Shown: positions 1 through 9,529 of the stretch, in pieces | Layout: each line of letters starts with the position of its first letter | How positions within the stretch are numbered: position 1 is the first letter of the stretch | Origin: Methylomonas subterranea | GTDB taxonomy: Bacteria; Pseudomonadota; Gammaproteobacteria; Methylococcales; Methylomonadaceae | NCBI RefSeq assembly: GCF_024505185.1 | Contig: NZ_JANIBJ010000024.1 | Location: forward strand, 1-64,000 | DNA: 64,000 nt | Direction: 5' to 3' | Translations under genes and position numbers: made by a program | Notes under the pieces: generated by a model | What the model saw: the letters and a program-made list of their open reading frames with translations, nothing else | The model's database searches: none | Told to the model about the DNA's origin: nothing

Positions 1-3000
1 GACATCGTAGGCGTAGGCCAGATTGAGTTGGTTGCCGACGCTTTGGCCGGCCAAGCGGTAGTCTTGGTCGTAGTTACGATTCAGGGTCAGGCCGTTGCCG
101 TAGGTCAGACCGGTGACAGGGCCGAACGGCTGGCGGACAATATTATCCGCCAGGATGCGGGTGACATCGTAACCGCGGCGGGAAAAGTCGCCGTCGTCCC
201 AGTCGTGTACCGATATACGGTCGACTTGGCCGGTTTGATCGTAGTGGTAGCGATGCTGGCGGTACCAATTAAATTGGACTTTGGTGACTTGATCGTCGGC
301 GTTGTAAAGGTAATTGATCCTGTCGATACTGGTATCGTACCAAGGATGGGCCAATGCGGTTGCCGTTGTGTTGACCACATTGCCGCGCTTATCGTAATAA
401 AAATAGAGCGGCGCGGCATTGCCTCGTCGGCTGGAGGTTAAACGGCCCTTATTGCCTACCAGCCAATCGTAACCGTAGCTAATATCAGCTTCGGTGCCGG
501 GATAGTCGATACCAAGTAAACGATTGAGGGCATCGTATTGGTAAGTGGCGGTGACGCCGCCGGCAGCGATTTTTTGCGCCAGGTTGCCGGCATTGTCGTA
601 GCTGTATTGGCTGATGCCGGTGTTGGGGCTGTCCAGTTGCGTGAGGTCGCCGAGGCCGTTGTAGCTGTAAACGGTGCCGTGGTTGTTGGCGTCGGTGACT
701 TGTACCAGCCTGTCCAGGGCGTCGTAGTCGTAGTCGGTCTGGCCGTTGAGCGCGTCGGTGCCGCGGATCAGGCGGTTCAGACTATCGTATTGCTGTTGGG
801 TGCTGTGGCCGTTGGGGTCAGTGATTTGGGTCAGGTTGCCGTTGGGATCGTATTGGTATTGGGTGGTCTGGTTGTAGGCGCCGATGTCCTGGGCCAAGCG
901 GTTTAAGGCGTCGTAGACCCGGCTATGGGTTTTGACGACATGGCCTTCGGCATCTTTGATGTCTTCCCGGATACGGTTGCCCATGTTATCCAGGGTGTAA
1001 TGAATGTTGCCGCCCAAGGCATCGGTGATGTCGGTCAGGCGGTGGGCGGCGTCGTAGCTGAAGCGGTAAAACACGCCGCTGGGCCGGGTGACCTTGATCA
1101 GGTTGCCGACATTGTCGTAGTCGTAGGTCGTGGCATGGCCGTCGACGGTTTTGCGGGTCAGGCGGCCGCGCGGGTCGTAGGCAAAGCTGACAACCAGGCC
1201 GTTGGGATCGACTAGCCTGAGCAGGCGGCCGTTGGCGTCGTAGTCGGTAAAGGTGGTGGTGTGGCCGAGGGCGTTGCTGACGGTATGCAGGTCGCCGGGA
1301 TGGTGGTTGGCCGTGGTATCGGCGTAGTAGGTGTAGCTGGTGAGGTCGTTGACATCAGTGCGCGGGCCGTCGGCGGTTAATACTTGGCCGAGGGCGTTGT
1401 AAGTGTAAGCCCAGGTACGGCTTTGCTGGCTTGCGGTGTCGGTGAGGGTTTTGCTCAGCAGGTTGCCGTTGGCGTCGTAGCCGAAGGTGCTGCGTTGGTT
1501 GGCTTGGTCGATTTGGCTGGGCAGCCGGTAGCTGGCATGCCACTGGGTCGCGACTTTGCGCTGGCTGCCGCTCGGCGTGTAGACGGCCAAATCCGCCGGA
1601 CAGGTCGAACCGGCCGGCAAGCCTTCGACGCGGACGCTTTCCAGGTTGCGGCTCAGGTCGTAGGCGTAGCAGCTGAGGTTGCCGTTGAAGTCGGTGCGGC
1701 TGGCGAGGTTGCCGTTGGCGTCGTAGCTGAGGTTGCTGGCGGAGGCCGCGCAGCCGGCGCCGCCGGGTTGGTCAACTCCTGCGCTTTTCTGAACTCCAAG
1801 TACAGTTTGAAAGCGATATTTTCGAGTACTGTTGAGAGGATCGGTGATACTAGTGGTCCCATCTGCATTGTAAATCAACGAGGTTTTTTCTACGCCGCCG
1901 GCATGTTCTGACGAAATTGCTTTGCCGGATGCGCTGTAGAACCAAGTCGCAAAGCGTTGATTGTTTTCGTCAATGATACCGGTCAATGCATTTGGTTGAC
2001 TGACGTTCGCAGTGTTGGCCAGTTCGCCGTAAATGTATATCTTGTTGGGATTGTCAGTTGTCAGCGCCGGTGTTTCGTCGGGATAGGTTACGGAAATCAG
2101 ATTATTCGCCGAGTTGTAGGCATACAAATAGGGATTGCCCGCAGGATCGACCATCTTTGTGATTCGCCCGCGGATGTCATAGGTAAAATCCAAGGAACGT
2201 CCAAAATTGCTTTGAACCCGTATCAGTAGGTTGGGCGAAGGGGCAATCGCAACCGCTGTGGCCGAAGTACTGTATGACAATGCTTCCTCCACACCATCCG
2301 GGTATTTGACTGACAATAATTTACCCGCGGCATCATAGTGTTCCGTTACGTTCTCTTGGGTGTATTGCCAGCCCGTGACTTGACCGTTACTGTCCGTAAT
2401 ACGGGTCAGAATTCCATTGATATCTGCATCCCCGATGAATTTCCCGTCGGCACCGAGATTGAAATAGTAACGATCTCCGTTGTCTCTAACTACACTCGCG
2501 GTACTCAGAACGCTCTCGACAAAAACAATTTTTCGAGCATAGTTATGGCGCCACTGTGCCCCAAGCCCTTCCAACTCGACACTGTTTGCACTGGAGTAAT
2601 AGCGACTAAAGCGAAGCCTATCCGGAAAACTGGCCGAATAATCATTCTCTTGTTGGAGTTTGATGCCAAGCGCTGAATGAATCGGGTTGGAACCATTGGC
2701 TCCCGCTTTGCATATGTCATTGTTCTTGGCCGGGTCCACGCCGCTTAATCGACATACACCATTCGATAATTTCGAGTAACCCTGGGGACATACCACCGAC
2801 CTGGAGCGTCTTGCCGTGGTCTGACCGATTGAGCCATTCTGCGTCACAACCTTGATTTCCATTACATTGGATGTTTCGATGCCGTTGCTATAAGTAGGCG
2901 GCCCTTGCCAACACCCGTTATATGCTGTTTTTTGACCGGGCCCCAACCAGCCATTCGACGAGGCAGCCACACCGCCATAAAAAGCAATCGATTTTGGAAT

Positions 3001-3234
3001 CAAAAGTGATTCGGAATCCCAAGGCATCGGGAGTTTCATCTTAATGCAGCCGGTATTTATATCTACCCATTGCCCTTCCGTCCAGATTTCGCATTCTTTT
3101 TTCATGGCAACGACCAGCAGAGAAGGCTCGCATAGTGCATATTTATATGGAGCCGGTTGCGGTGCAATGTCTTTCGCGAGGACGACGCTGAATGCACCGC
3201 ATAAAAGCAGTATCGAAAAGTGGATGAAGCGCAT
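1..3234 (-). CDS. Rhs/YD-repeat protein with signal peptide, C-terminus beyond the window
   Basis: The minus-strand frame is open from 3234 to the left edge (1078 codons) with no stop, so only the N-terminal and repeat part is seen. The start at 3234 gives a Sec-type signal peptide (MRFIHFSILLLCGAFSVVLA, then KD); an in-frame ATG at 3270 is an alternative. A Cys-containing segment around 2640-2760 precedes a SNPIHSALGIKLQQEND motif, which resembles the N-terminal motif of Rhs proteins before their shell. From about 1900 down to 1 the translation is rich in YD repeats of the form YDNAGNLAQK and YQYDALNRLLG. In this family the repeats form a hollow shell around a variable C-terminal domain, often a toxin; that tip lies outside the window, so toxicity cannot be judged. 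A signal peptide suggests Sec export rather than type VI delivery (inference). Confidence 0.85.
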   Translation of the reverse strand, partial: MRFIHFSILLLCGAFSVVLAKDIAPQPAPYKYALCEPSLLVVAMKKECEIWTEGQWVDINTGCIKMKLPMPWDSESLLIPKSIAFYGGVAASSNGWLGPGQKTAYNGCWQGPPTYSNGIETSNVMEIKVVTQNGSIGQTTARRSRSVVCPQGYSKLSNGVCRLSGVDPAKNNDICKAGANGSNPIHSALGIKLQQENDYSASFPDRLRFSRYYSSANSVELEGLGAQWRHNYARKIVFVESVLSTASVVRDNGDRYYFNLGADGKFIGDADINGILTRITDSNGQVTGWQYTQENVTEHYDAAGKLLSVKYPDGVEEALSYSTSATAVAIAPSPNLLIRVQSNFGRSLDFTYDIRGRITKMVDPAGNPYLYAYNSANNLISVTYPDETPALTTDNPNKIYIYGELANTANVSQPNALTGIIDENNQRFATWFYSASGKAISSEHAGGVEKTSLIYNADGTTSITDPLNSTRKYRFQTVLGVQKSAGVDQPGGAGCAASASNLSYDANGNLASRTDFNGNLSCYAYDLSRNLESVRVEGLPAGSTCPADLAVYTPSGSQRKVATQWHASYRLPSQIDQANQRSTFGYDANGNLLSKTLTDTASQQSRTWAYTYNALGQVLTADGPRTDVNDLTSYTYYADTTANHHPGDLHTVSNALGHTTTFTDYDANGRLLRLVDPNGLVVSFAYDPRGRLTRKTVDGHATTYDYDNVGNLIKVTRPSGVFYRFSYDAAHRLTDITDALGGNIHYTLDNMGNRIREDIKDAEGHVVKTHSRVYDALNRLAQDIGAYNQTTQYQYDPNGNLTQITDPNGHSTQQQYDSLNRLIRGTDALNGQTDYDYDALDRLVQVTDANNHGTVYSYNGLGDLTQLDSPNTGISQYSYDNAGNLAQKIAAGGVTATYQYDALNRLLGIDYPGTEADISYGYDWLVGNKGRLTSSRRGNAAPLYFYYDKRGNVVNTTATALAHPWYDTSIDRINYLYNADDQVTKVQFNWYRQHRYHYDQTGQVDRISVHDWDDGDFSRRGYDVTRILADNIVRQPFGPVTGLTYGNGLTLNRNYDQDYRLAGQSVGNQLNLAYAYDV

Positions 3235-3361
3235 GGGGTTTAGAAAATAAACAACATCGCGTATATGCATCGCGAAAACTTCAACGTTCAAAGGTTGATA
3301 CGGTTCGTTGTACACGCTATTGAACGCTCTGATCGTATTCACTGTTCCTTCCTTTATTTTT

Positions 3362-3379
3362 TGATATCGGACCATATCA
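3362..3379. promoter_or_regulatory. Perfect 6-bp inverted repeat upstream of the Rhs gene
   Basis: TGATAT-CGGACC-ATATCA is a perfect inverted repeat about 130 bp upstream of the Rhs start, in the 374-bp gap between that gene and the small gene ending at 3609. It could be an operator, but no promoter elements were confidently found. I see no convincing gene in the rest of the gap. Confidence 0.2.
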
Positions 3380-3608
3380 CTGAGAAGGTCATCTTTCCTT
3401 TGCCGGGATGACTCAGTCGTTTCATGATCGTTACTGTGAAAGCCGCGTAGCGTATGTACCGCATACCCTTTTCGATAATTTCCGCCGGACCCAATACCGG
3501 TCGCAAACAGCCTTTGTTCAGGCTCATGGCCGGATTGCAAAATACTCCTCGAACGCCGACAAAGCGGCTGGCGGCAAAACAGACGCGCCATTTTATCGAG
3601 GGTGAATT

Positions 3609-3854
3609 CTATAACCAGCGTAACAAGCGTTGCTGATCGACCACTACCGGCTTGACCGCGGTCGCGCGATTGGACGCCTTCATCAAGGCAATCCTCAAAA
3701 CCCCGCTCAGACTGGCGCTCAAACCCAGGCGCATTGCCAAGGCCGGCACCAAAATCATCGAGGTCAACGCCAAACCCGCCCCCAACAACAAGGCGCCGGT
3801 ATTAATTTGTTCAGCGGTTGCCGCGTAATTTGCAGTCATTAATTCTTGGGCCAT
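3609..3854 (-). CDS. Small hydrophobic hypothetical protein (81 aa)
   Basis: An 81-residue ORF preceded by a good ribosome-binding site (GAGG, 7 nt before the ATG). Residues 20 to 40 are hydrophobic (GALLLGAGLALTSMILVPAL) and could form one membrane helix. The tail is basic and ends in QQRLLRWL. The family is not recognised. It lies upstream of the Rhs gene on the same strand, but 374 bp away. Nothing in the sequence ties it functionally to that gene. The clear RBS and biased composition favour a real gene. Confidence 0.5.
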   Translation of the reverse strand: MAQELMTANYAATAEQINTGALLLGAGLALTSMILVPALAMRLGLSASLSGVLRIALMKASNRATAVKPVVVDQQRLLRWL

Positions 3855-4120
3855 TTATTTACCTCGGGGGCGAATTTTATACACTCAGAATTAAGATCAG
3901 AATGGATGCCAAAAACCAATACATTGAAATCATTGAATTATTCCCCCGCCTTCCTTCAATAACCGACAAAAAAAGCGGCATATCACAGCAATACACCAGG
4001 TAAATAACATAGTTTAATTATGGCGGGTAAAACCCTGCGCCTCAATCGAATCCAGCCGCGAAATGTGCCGCCGTAATTTTGATATACACTTAACGTTTTA
4101 TTTTTCGAGAACCTGCTTTC

Positions 4121-5086
4121 GTGCGCTTACTGCAAAAACTACTGCGTAAACCAAGCGTTGCCCCCGGCATCGTTGCCTTGAGTTTTTTTCCGCACGGTTT
4201 TGCGCTTGCGGTGACCCGTTACCCGGATACGAATCGACCGCGTTTGCTGCATTGCGAATTTGTGCCCGTTGCCGAGCAGCAGCGCCAAAGCAAACTGCAA
4301 GCGTTGATACGGGACCATCAGCTGGAAGACTACGATTGCCATATACTGCTCTCGCCCGACCAGTACCGCTCGATCAGCCTGGAGGCACCCGTCGTGCCGG
4401 CGGAAGAACTCAGGCAGGCTATAAAATGGCGTATTGCCGACATGCTGGAATACCCGGCCGACCAAGCCGGTATCGATTACTATCCGCTGCCCAAATCCAA
4501 TCGCGCCAACGCACCCGCCATGCTGGAAGCAGTAGCCTGCCGCGCGGAGATGAGCGAATCCCTGATCCTGTTATGCAAGGAAGCCGGCTTGAACGTCAAG
4601 GTAATCGATATTCAGGAAACGGCGCTGCGCAATTTAGCCAGCCTGCTGCCGGAAAACCCGCAAGGCGTCGCCGTGCTGCATCTGCACCAAAACAGCGGAA
4701 TTATCATCATTCAAAAAAACGGCTCGATTTACCTTTCACGTAAATTCGATTACGGCTATAGCCGCTTGACCGAAGGCTTGCTGGTTGACAACCGGGAGCA
4801 ACTGCAACTGGAACAAAATAATCTGGCGCTGGAGATTCAACGATCACTGGATTACGCGGAACATTTTTACGACATGCCGCCCATCAACAGTCTGGCGGTG
4901 GTATTAATGCCCAACGACTCTTACGGCATTATCAATTTTCTCAACATCAACTACGGCATCACCACCCGCGCCATGGATCTTTCCGCCATAATCGAAGGCG
5001 ACATCCTGCTGAACGACACCACGCAAAACCTCTGCGCGCCCTGCATAGGCGCCAGCTTGCGTCGTTACCTGGAATTACCGAAATGA
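4121..5086 (+). CDS. mshI: MSHA biogenesis protein MshI (PilM-like)
   Basis: A 321-residue protein with a GTG start, first gene of the MSHA assembly cluster. It resembles the actin-like PilM/MshI family, which forms the cytoplasmic part of the inner-membrane alignment complex. The N-terminal IVALSFFPHGFALAVTRY strand-turn and the segment with LSPDQYRSISLEAP and EELRQAIKWRI are typical of the family. There is no signal peptide, as expected for a cytoplasmic component. The stop overlaps the next start (ATGA), so translation of the PilN-like partner is probably coupled. Identity rests on these motifs and on the mshI-J-K-L-M-N-E-G order. Confidence 0.85.
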   Translation: MRLLQKLLRKPSVAPGIVALSFFPHGFALAVTRYPDTNRPRLLHCEFVPVAEQQRQSKLQALIRDHQLEDYDCHILLSPDQYRSISLEAPVVPAEELRQAIKWRIADMLEYPADQAGIDYYPLPKSNRANAPAMLEAVACRAEMSESLILLCKEAGLNVKVIDIQETALRNLASLLPENPQGVAVLHLHQNSGIIIIQKNGSIYLSRKFDYGYSRLTEGLLVDNREQLQLEQNNLALEIQRSLDYAEHFYDMPPINSLAVVLMPNDSYGIINFLNINYGITTRAMDLSAIIEGDILLNDTTQNLCAPCIGASLRRYLELPK

Positions 5087-5703
5087 TCCAGCAAGTCAAT
5101 CTGCTCCGCAAGGACGGCCGGACCGATAAAACATTACTCACAAACCCTTATCTACTGGTCAGCGTATCGGTCTGCGCGATAATGCTGGGGATTTCCGCCT
5201 ACGATACCTACCAGCTGCAACTGCAAAAACAACAGCACGAACAGTTGGAACAGCAACTTCTGGCGGCAACGACACGCTTAACGGAGCTGCAAGCCCGCTT
5301 TCCGCGCCGGACTATCGACAACACGCTGTTGCAAGCCTTGCAGCAAGCCACGCAGCGCCAGCAAAACCTTTCGCAAATTCTGGAGTTATTGACGGACGAC
5401 CAATCCGATCAGGCGCTGGGTTTTTCCCGCTACCTGAGCGCGCTGGCCGAGCAGGCGCAACCCGACGTCTGGCTGAGCCGCATTCGCTTGGATAGCACCC
5501 GCAACAGCCTGGAGTTGGAAGGCGGCAGCTTCAAGCCGGAGCAAATCCCCGCCCTGCTGCAAGGCTTGCAAAAAAGCCCAGCCTTCAACGGCCGCCACTT
5601 CGCTCGTCTGCTTATGCAACAAAACCCGGAAAATAGCCCGCAAACCGACTTTAGCGTCAGCTCCAGCCTCAAACCGGAGCAGGAACAAGATCATGTTAAA
5701 TAA
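5083..5703 (+). CDS. PilN-like MSHA biogenesis protein (MshI2)
   Basis: A 206-residue bitopic protein. The N-terminus IQQVNLLRKDG is the PilN-type motif that binds the PilM/MshI groove. A membrane helix follows at about residues 23-40 (PYLLVSVSVCAIMLGISAY), then a Gln-rich coiled coil (about 42-75) and a periplasmic ferredoxin-like fold. It starts inside the end of mshI (ATGA overlap) and its end overlaps mshJ by 11 bp, typical of tightly coupled pilus operons. Often annotated as a second MshI or simply as PilN domain-containing. Confidence 0.8.
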   Translation: MIQQVNLLRKDGRTDKTLLTNPYLLVSVSVCAIMLGISAYDTYQLQLQKQQHEQLEQQLLAATTRLTELQARFPRRTIDNTLLQALQQATQRQQNLSQILELLTDDQSDQALGFSRYLSALAEQAQPDVWLSRIRLDSTRNSLELEGGSFKPEQIPALLQGLQKSPAFNGRHFARLLMQQNPENSPQTDFSVSSSLKPEQEQDHVK

Positions 5704-6334
5704 CAGCGATAAATTCAGCCAACGTTTCGACTCATTGACACCGAGGGAACAGCGCCTGACAGTCGGCACCTTTTTGCTAGTACTGTGGGCGGGCTGGGAC
5801 AGTTTTGTTTATCAACCCCAGCAACGGGAAAGCCAGCGTTTGGCGGTGGAAATCCAGCGAATCCAGCAGTTATTGCTCGGCCAGGAAGCCTTGGCCGGCG
5901 AAGTGGAAACGGCGGGCAAGCTGGATCCCAACAGTCAAAACCGCGAGAATCTGGCCGCGCTGCAGCAATCCATTGCCCATTTGACCCAACAACTGGATGC
6001 CGGTGACAAACGTTTCGTACCCTCGCGGCTGATGGCAACCGCGCTGCGAGACATGTTGAAACAGCACGGTAATTTGCAATTGCTCGAGCTGAAAACCCAG
6101 CCGCCCAAGATATTCGGCAACGACGAACAACAAGCCTGGGTTTTTCGGCATACCATGAACCTGACCCTGCAAGGCGATTACTTCAGCACCCTGAACTACC
6201 TGAAGGCTCTGGAAAATCTGCCCTGGCGCATTCATTGGGACAGTATCGATTACAGAGTCACGGATTATCCCAGGGCGGAAACCCGCATTCAGGTGTATAC
6301 CCTTAGTTTTGAAAAGGATTGGCTCGGTGTATAA
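5693..6334 (+). CDS. mshJ: MSHA biogenesis protein MshJ (PilO/GspM-like)
   Basis: A 213-residue inner-membrane protein. After a short cytoplasmic N-terminus (FDSLTPREQRL) comes one membrane helix (about residues 24-40, TVGTFLLVLWAGWDSFVY). A coiled coil follows, then a periplasmic domain ending in YTLSFEKDWLGV. The pattern fits MshJ/GspM/PilO, the partner of the PilN-like protein in the periplasmic alignment complex. It overlaps its neighbours on both sides, consistent with one polycistronic transcript. Confidence 0.8.
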   Translation: MLNNSDKFSQRFDSLTPREQRLTVGTFLLVLWAGWDSFVYQPQQRESQRLAVEIQRIQQLLLGQEALAGEVETAGKLDPNSQNRENLAALQQSIAHLTQQLDAGDKRFVPSRLMATALRDMLKQHGNLQLLELKTQPPKIFGNDEQQAWVFRHTMNLTLQGDYFSTLNYLKALENLPWRIHWDSIDYRVTDYPRAETRIQVYTLSFEKDWLGV

Positions 6335-6653
6335 ACTAATTTTACTGCTATCCGGCTTGCTGGCGGCGCTTGCCGTCCGGGCGGAATGGCGCGACCCAAC
6401 CACCCCAGGCAATTTGCCGGCCGCCGCCCCGCCGGCCAATCCCGCCGGCCCGGCGGCATTTCGGTTATCCGCCATACTGATCACCGATAACGGTAAGCGC
6501 GCCATCATCAACGGCCTGACGCTGAAAACCGGCGCCTACCTGGATGACGATACCCAACTGTTAAAAATACTGCCCGGCCATGTACTCATTCGCCAACATG
6601 ACGCGGTCAAAAAACTCACACTTGTTCCTTCCGTAAAAAAGCCGCTGAAATGA
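6327..6653 (+). CDS. mshK: MSHA biogenesis protein MshK (PilP/GspC-like)
   Basis: About 108 residues from a GTG at 6327, preceded at 8 nt by AAGGA. A TTG at 6309 would add six residues and is less likely. A signal peptide (LILLLSGLLAALAVRA) precedes WRDPTTPGN, a phrase typical of MshK/PilP-type periplasmic proteins. The rest is a short HR-like domain (SAILITDNGKRAIINGLTL and the following strands) that normally docks on the secretin MshL. It overlaps mshJ by 8 bp and mshL by 4 bp (ATGA). Confidence 0.75.
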   Translation: MYKLILLLSGLLAALAVRAEWRDPTTPGNLPAAAPPANPAGPAAFRLSAILITDNGKRAIINGLTLKTGAYLDDDTQLLKILPGHVLIRQHDAVKKLTLVPSVKKPLK

Positions 6654-8353
6654 CACACACCTACCCACTCTCGGTTTTTCTGACTGCCGGCCTTATGCTG
6701 TTATCCGCCTGCGGCACTGCCACATCCCAGCGCACACCGATTACCGATAAAACCTATCCGCCCGCGCCCATGCTGGAAACAGACCCCAATTCCGCCCCAC
6801 CCGCGGCGGTCACCGATGCACTGATTCCCGCGTTCGATCCTTCGCAATTGAGCGAGGCCCCGGCACCCGCCAGCGGCTTCAATATTTCAGTGCACGAGGT
6901 GGAAGCACGGGAGTTCTTCATGAGCCTGGTATTCGACAGCCAGGAAAACATGGTGGTACACCCGGATGTTACGGGACGCATTTCCCTGGAGTTAAAAAAC
7001 GTCACCGTTCCGCAAGTACTCAGCGCGGTACAAAAAGTCTACGGTTACGATTACAGCAAAACCGACATAGGCTACATCGTTTACCCGGCCAGCCTGCAAA
7101 CCAAAATCTTTAAGATCGACCGCATCGATTTGTTGCGCGAAGGCGTCTCCAGCACCCGGGTGTCGTCCGGGCAAATCAATACCGGCAACCGGCGTTTAGG
7201 TAACTTGAATCAGATGAATACCGGCGCCAATCCGGCTGTTCCGGGCGGTGGAAATTATGCCAATCAAAACAACAACACCTCGGGCAGCTGGATCAATACC
7301 ACCTCCAAGACCGACTTCTGGGACGAGCTGCAACAATCCCTCGGTGCCATCGTCGATGTAATGCCGACGGCTAACAACAGCGACGAAATGCAAAACCCGC
7401 AAACCGGCGGCAAGGTGGTTCTAAACAAGCAAACCGGTATCGTGGTGGTCAGAGCCAATCCCGGCCAAATGCGGGAAGTGGAAAAACTAGTGGCCAGCAC
7501 CCAGGACCAGTTGGGCCGGCAGGTGGTGATAGAAGCCAAAATACTGGAAATCGAACTGAACGACGAGCATCAAGACGGCGTCAACTGGGCCAGCATGGTG
7601 CGCGACGGCACCAATGCCTTTTTGATGGCCAGCAACCCAATCCCCGCCATGGCCGCCAATGCCATTTCCAGCTCGACGCAGGTGTTTACCGTCAGCGGCA
7701 ACATCGGCGATTTTTACGCTTTCATTTCGCTGATGGAGCGCCAGGGTAAAACCAACATACTGTCCAGCCCGCGCATATCGACCTTGAACAACCAAAAAGC
7801 CGTCATCAAAGTGGGTCAGGACGAGTATTTCATCACCGACGTCTCCTCCAACAACATTCTGACCGGCGGCAGCGCCACCAACACCGTCACTCAGGACATC
7901 ACCTGGACACCGTTCTTCTCCGGCATCGCGCTGGACGTGACGCCGCAGATCGCCGACAACAACAAAGTCACGCTGCACATTCACCCTTCCATCACCAGGG
8001 TCAGGGGCGAAGACAAGACATTCACCATCAATGGCCAGGACGGCAGCATTCCGATGGCTTTGAATACCGTCCGCGAATCGGACAGCATCGTGCATGCTGA
8101 AAACGGCCAGATCATCGTCATCGGCGGACTGATGCAGGAAGACAGGGAAGAAAACAAAAGCGGCGTGGCGTTTTTCTCCCGCATTCCCTATCTGGGCAAC
8201 CTGTTCCGCGAAAACAAGGGCAACGGCAGAAAATCCGAATTGGTCATTCTGCTGAAACCCACCATCATCGGTAACAGTCAGGATTGGAACGCGCCGATGG
8301 AAGATAGCCGGCAGCGCATGGAGAGCCTGGAGAAAAAACAGCTATGGCGGTAA
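6650..8353 (+). CDS. mshL: MSHA outer-membrane secretin MshL
   Basis: A 567-residue secretin through which the pilus crosses the outer membrane. The N-terminus is a lipoprotein signal with lipobox LSAC (Cys near residue 21). An N0/STN-type domain follows (about 90-150), then N1-like domains and a Gly/Asn-rich insert near 175-215 (GNRRLGNLNQMNTGANPAVP). The C-terminal secretin domain (about 280-545) holds VIVIGGLMQEDREE and SRIPYLGNLFRENK, followed by SELVILLKPTII. Length and motifs match the MshL/PilQ branch. A 267-bp gap with a REP-like hairpin separates it from mshM. Confidence 0.92.
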   Translation: MTHTYPLSVFLTAGLMLLSACGTATSQRTPITDKTYPPAPMLETDPNSAPPAAVTDALIPAFDPSQLSEAPAPASGFNISVHEVEAREFFMSLVFDSQENMVVHPDVTGRISLELKNVTVPQVLSAVQKVYGYDYSKTDIGYIVYPASLQTKIFKIDRIDLLREGVSSTRVSSGQINTGNRRLGNLNQMNTGANPAVPGGGNYANQNNNTSGSWINTTSKTDFWDELQQSLGAIVDVMPTANNSDEMQNPQTGGKVVLNKQTGIVVVRANPGQMREVEKLVASTQDQLGRQVVIEAKILEIELNDEHQDGVNWASMVRDGTNAFLMASNPIPAMAANAISSSTQVFTVSGNIGDFYAFISLMERQGKTNILSSPRISTLNNQKAVIKVGQDEYFITDVSSNNILTGGSATNTVTQDITWTPFFSGIALDVTPQIADNNKVTLHIHPSITRVRGEDKTFTINGQDGSIPMALNTVRESDSIVHAENGQIIVIGGLMQEDREENKSGVAFFSRIPYLGNLFRENKGNGRKSELVILLKPTIIGNSQDWNAPMEDSRQRMESLEKKQLWR

Positions 8354-8399
8354 TACAAGGCGCATGATAATTATTCAATCAAAACAGCGTAAAACAAAC

Positions 8400-8464
8400 G
8401 TAGGCCGGATAAGCGAAGCGCATCCGGCAATCATGGTGGATGCGCGCGGCTTATCCACCCTAGC
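8400..8464. repeat. REP-like imperfect palindrome between mshL and mshM
   Basis: The arms GGATAAGCGAAGCGCATCC (8407-8425) and GGATGCGCGCGGCTTATCC (8438-8456) pair at 16 of 19 positions, flanked by TAGGCC and CCTAGCC. This is the layout of a repetitive extragenic palindrome. It sits in the only sizeable gap (8354-8620) of an otherwise overlapping operon, where such hairpins can stabilise upstream mRNA or attenuate downstream expression (inference). Nothing else is evident in the gap. Confidence 0.6.
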
Positions 8465-8620
8465 CTTCACAATCGCTGAATATTACGGCTCATGAAAGCT
8501 TGGCAATCGCCCCCGCAAATGACAGGCAGTCTCGCGGGAACCATGCATGATCGCGACGACGGCATTGCCAATCGCGAGCATGGGTTCGCTTCCGATGTGA
8601 CTTTCTGAGTATTTTTCACT

Positions 8621-9529
8621 ATGTATCTGCAACATTTCGGCCTCAGTCAGCCGCCATTCAATCTGACCCCGGACACCGAATTTTTTTGCGATTTGCCCAG
8701 TCACCGGGAAGCCTTGAACGTACTGCTGATCGCCCTGCAAAGTGGGGAAGGCTTCATCAAAATCACCGGGCCGGTCGGCGCCGGCAAAACCCTGTTGTGC
8801 CGCAAACTGCTGAACGAATTGCCGCCACCCTTTGTGACGGCATACCTCCCCAATCCACAGCTCAGCCCGGCCGGTTTGCATCGGGCGATTGCCGACGAAC
8901 TGGGCATCGGCTATCCGCCGGACTGCGAACAAAGCCACACCTTGGCATTGCTCACTCGCCACTTACTGGAAGCGGCCAACCAGGGCCGGAAAATCGTCCT
9001 GATCATAGACGAAGCCCAGGCCATGCCGCTGGAGACTCTGGAAAACCTGCGCCTGCTGACCAATCTGGAAACCGAAAAACAAAAGCTGTTGCAAATCGTG
9101 CTGTTCGGCCAGGCCGAACTGGACCAACTGCTAGGGCAAAAATCCATCCGCCAATTGCGCCAGCGCATCACCTTCAGCTACCCCCTCAAGCCGCTCAACC
9201 GGCTCCAGGTACGGGATTACGTACTGCACAGGCTGCGCATAGCCGGCAACACCCACACCGATCTGATCTCCGTCCCCGGTATTTTTGCCTTGCATTTTTA
9301 CAGCCAGGGCATTCCGCGCCTGTTGAACATTTTGACCCATAAAGCCCTGCTGGCCGCTTACGGCAAGGGCCTTAGCCGCATCGGCTGGCCGCAGGTCCGG
9401 CTGGCCGCGCGGGATACCGATGCCACCCAGGAACAGACACCCAAGCGACTTTTCAACTACCTGTTGCTCTGCCTGCTGTTGTTGGGCGGCGGTGTTTATT
9501 GGTATTTTTCTCCCTCGCTTCCGCTATGA
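8621..9529 (+). CDS. mshM: MSHA biogenesis ATPase MshM (ExeA-like AAA)
   Basis: A 302-residue AAA-type ATPase of the ExeA/GspA/MshM family. It opens with MYLQHFGLSQPPFNLTPD, the family hallmark. Walker A is GPVGAGKTLL (about residues 47-56) and Walker B is IVLIIDEAQ (about 126-134). A C-terminal hydrophobic helix (YLLLCLLLLGGGVYWYFS) anchors it in the inner membrane. Relatives assist secretin assembly or localisation. No strong ribosome-binding site is seen at this start. The stop overlaps the mshN start by ATGA. Confidence 0.88.
   Translation: MYLQHFGLSQPPFNLTPDTEFFCDLPSHREALNVLLIALQSGEGFIKITGPVGAGKTLLCRKLLNELPPPFVTAYLPNPQLSPAGLHRAIADELGIGYPPDCEQSHTLALLTRHLLEAANQGRKIVLIIDEAQAMPLETLENLRLLTNLETEKQKLLQIVLFGQAELDQLLGQKSIRQLRQRITFSYPLKPLNRLQVRDYVLHRLRIAGNTHTDLISVPGIFALHFYSQGIPRLLNILTHKALLAAYGKGLSRIGWPQVRLAARDTDATQEQTPKRLFNYLLLCLLLLGGGVYWYFSPSLPL

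Noticed and set aside
3408-3605. A 65-codon plus-strand ORF between the Rhs gene and the small gene
   Set aside because: There is no RBS and a second overlapping frame is equally open; composition is not protein-like.
8483-8962. Minus-strand ORF of 159 codons across the mshM start
   Set aside because: It lies antisense to the conserved mshM coding sequence and has no recognisable motif; it is a shadow frame.
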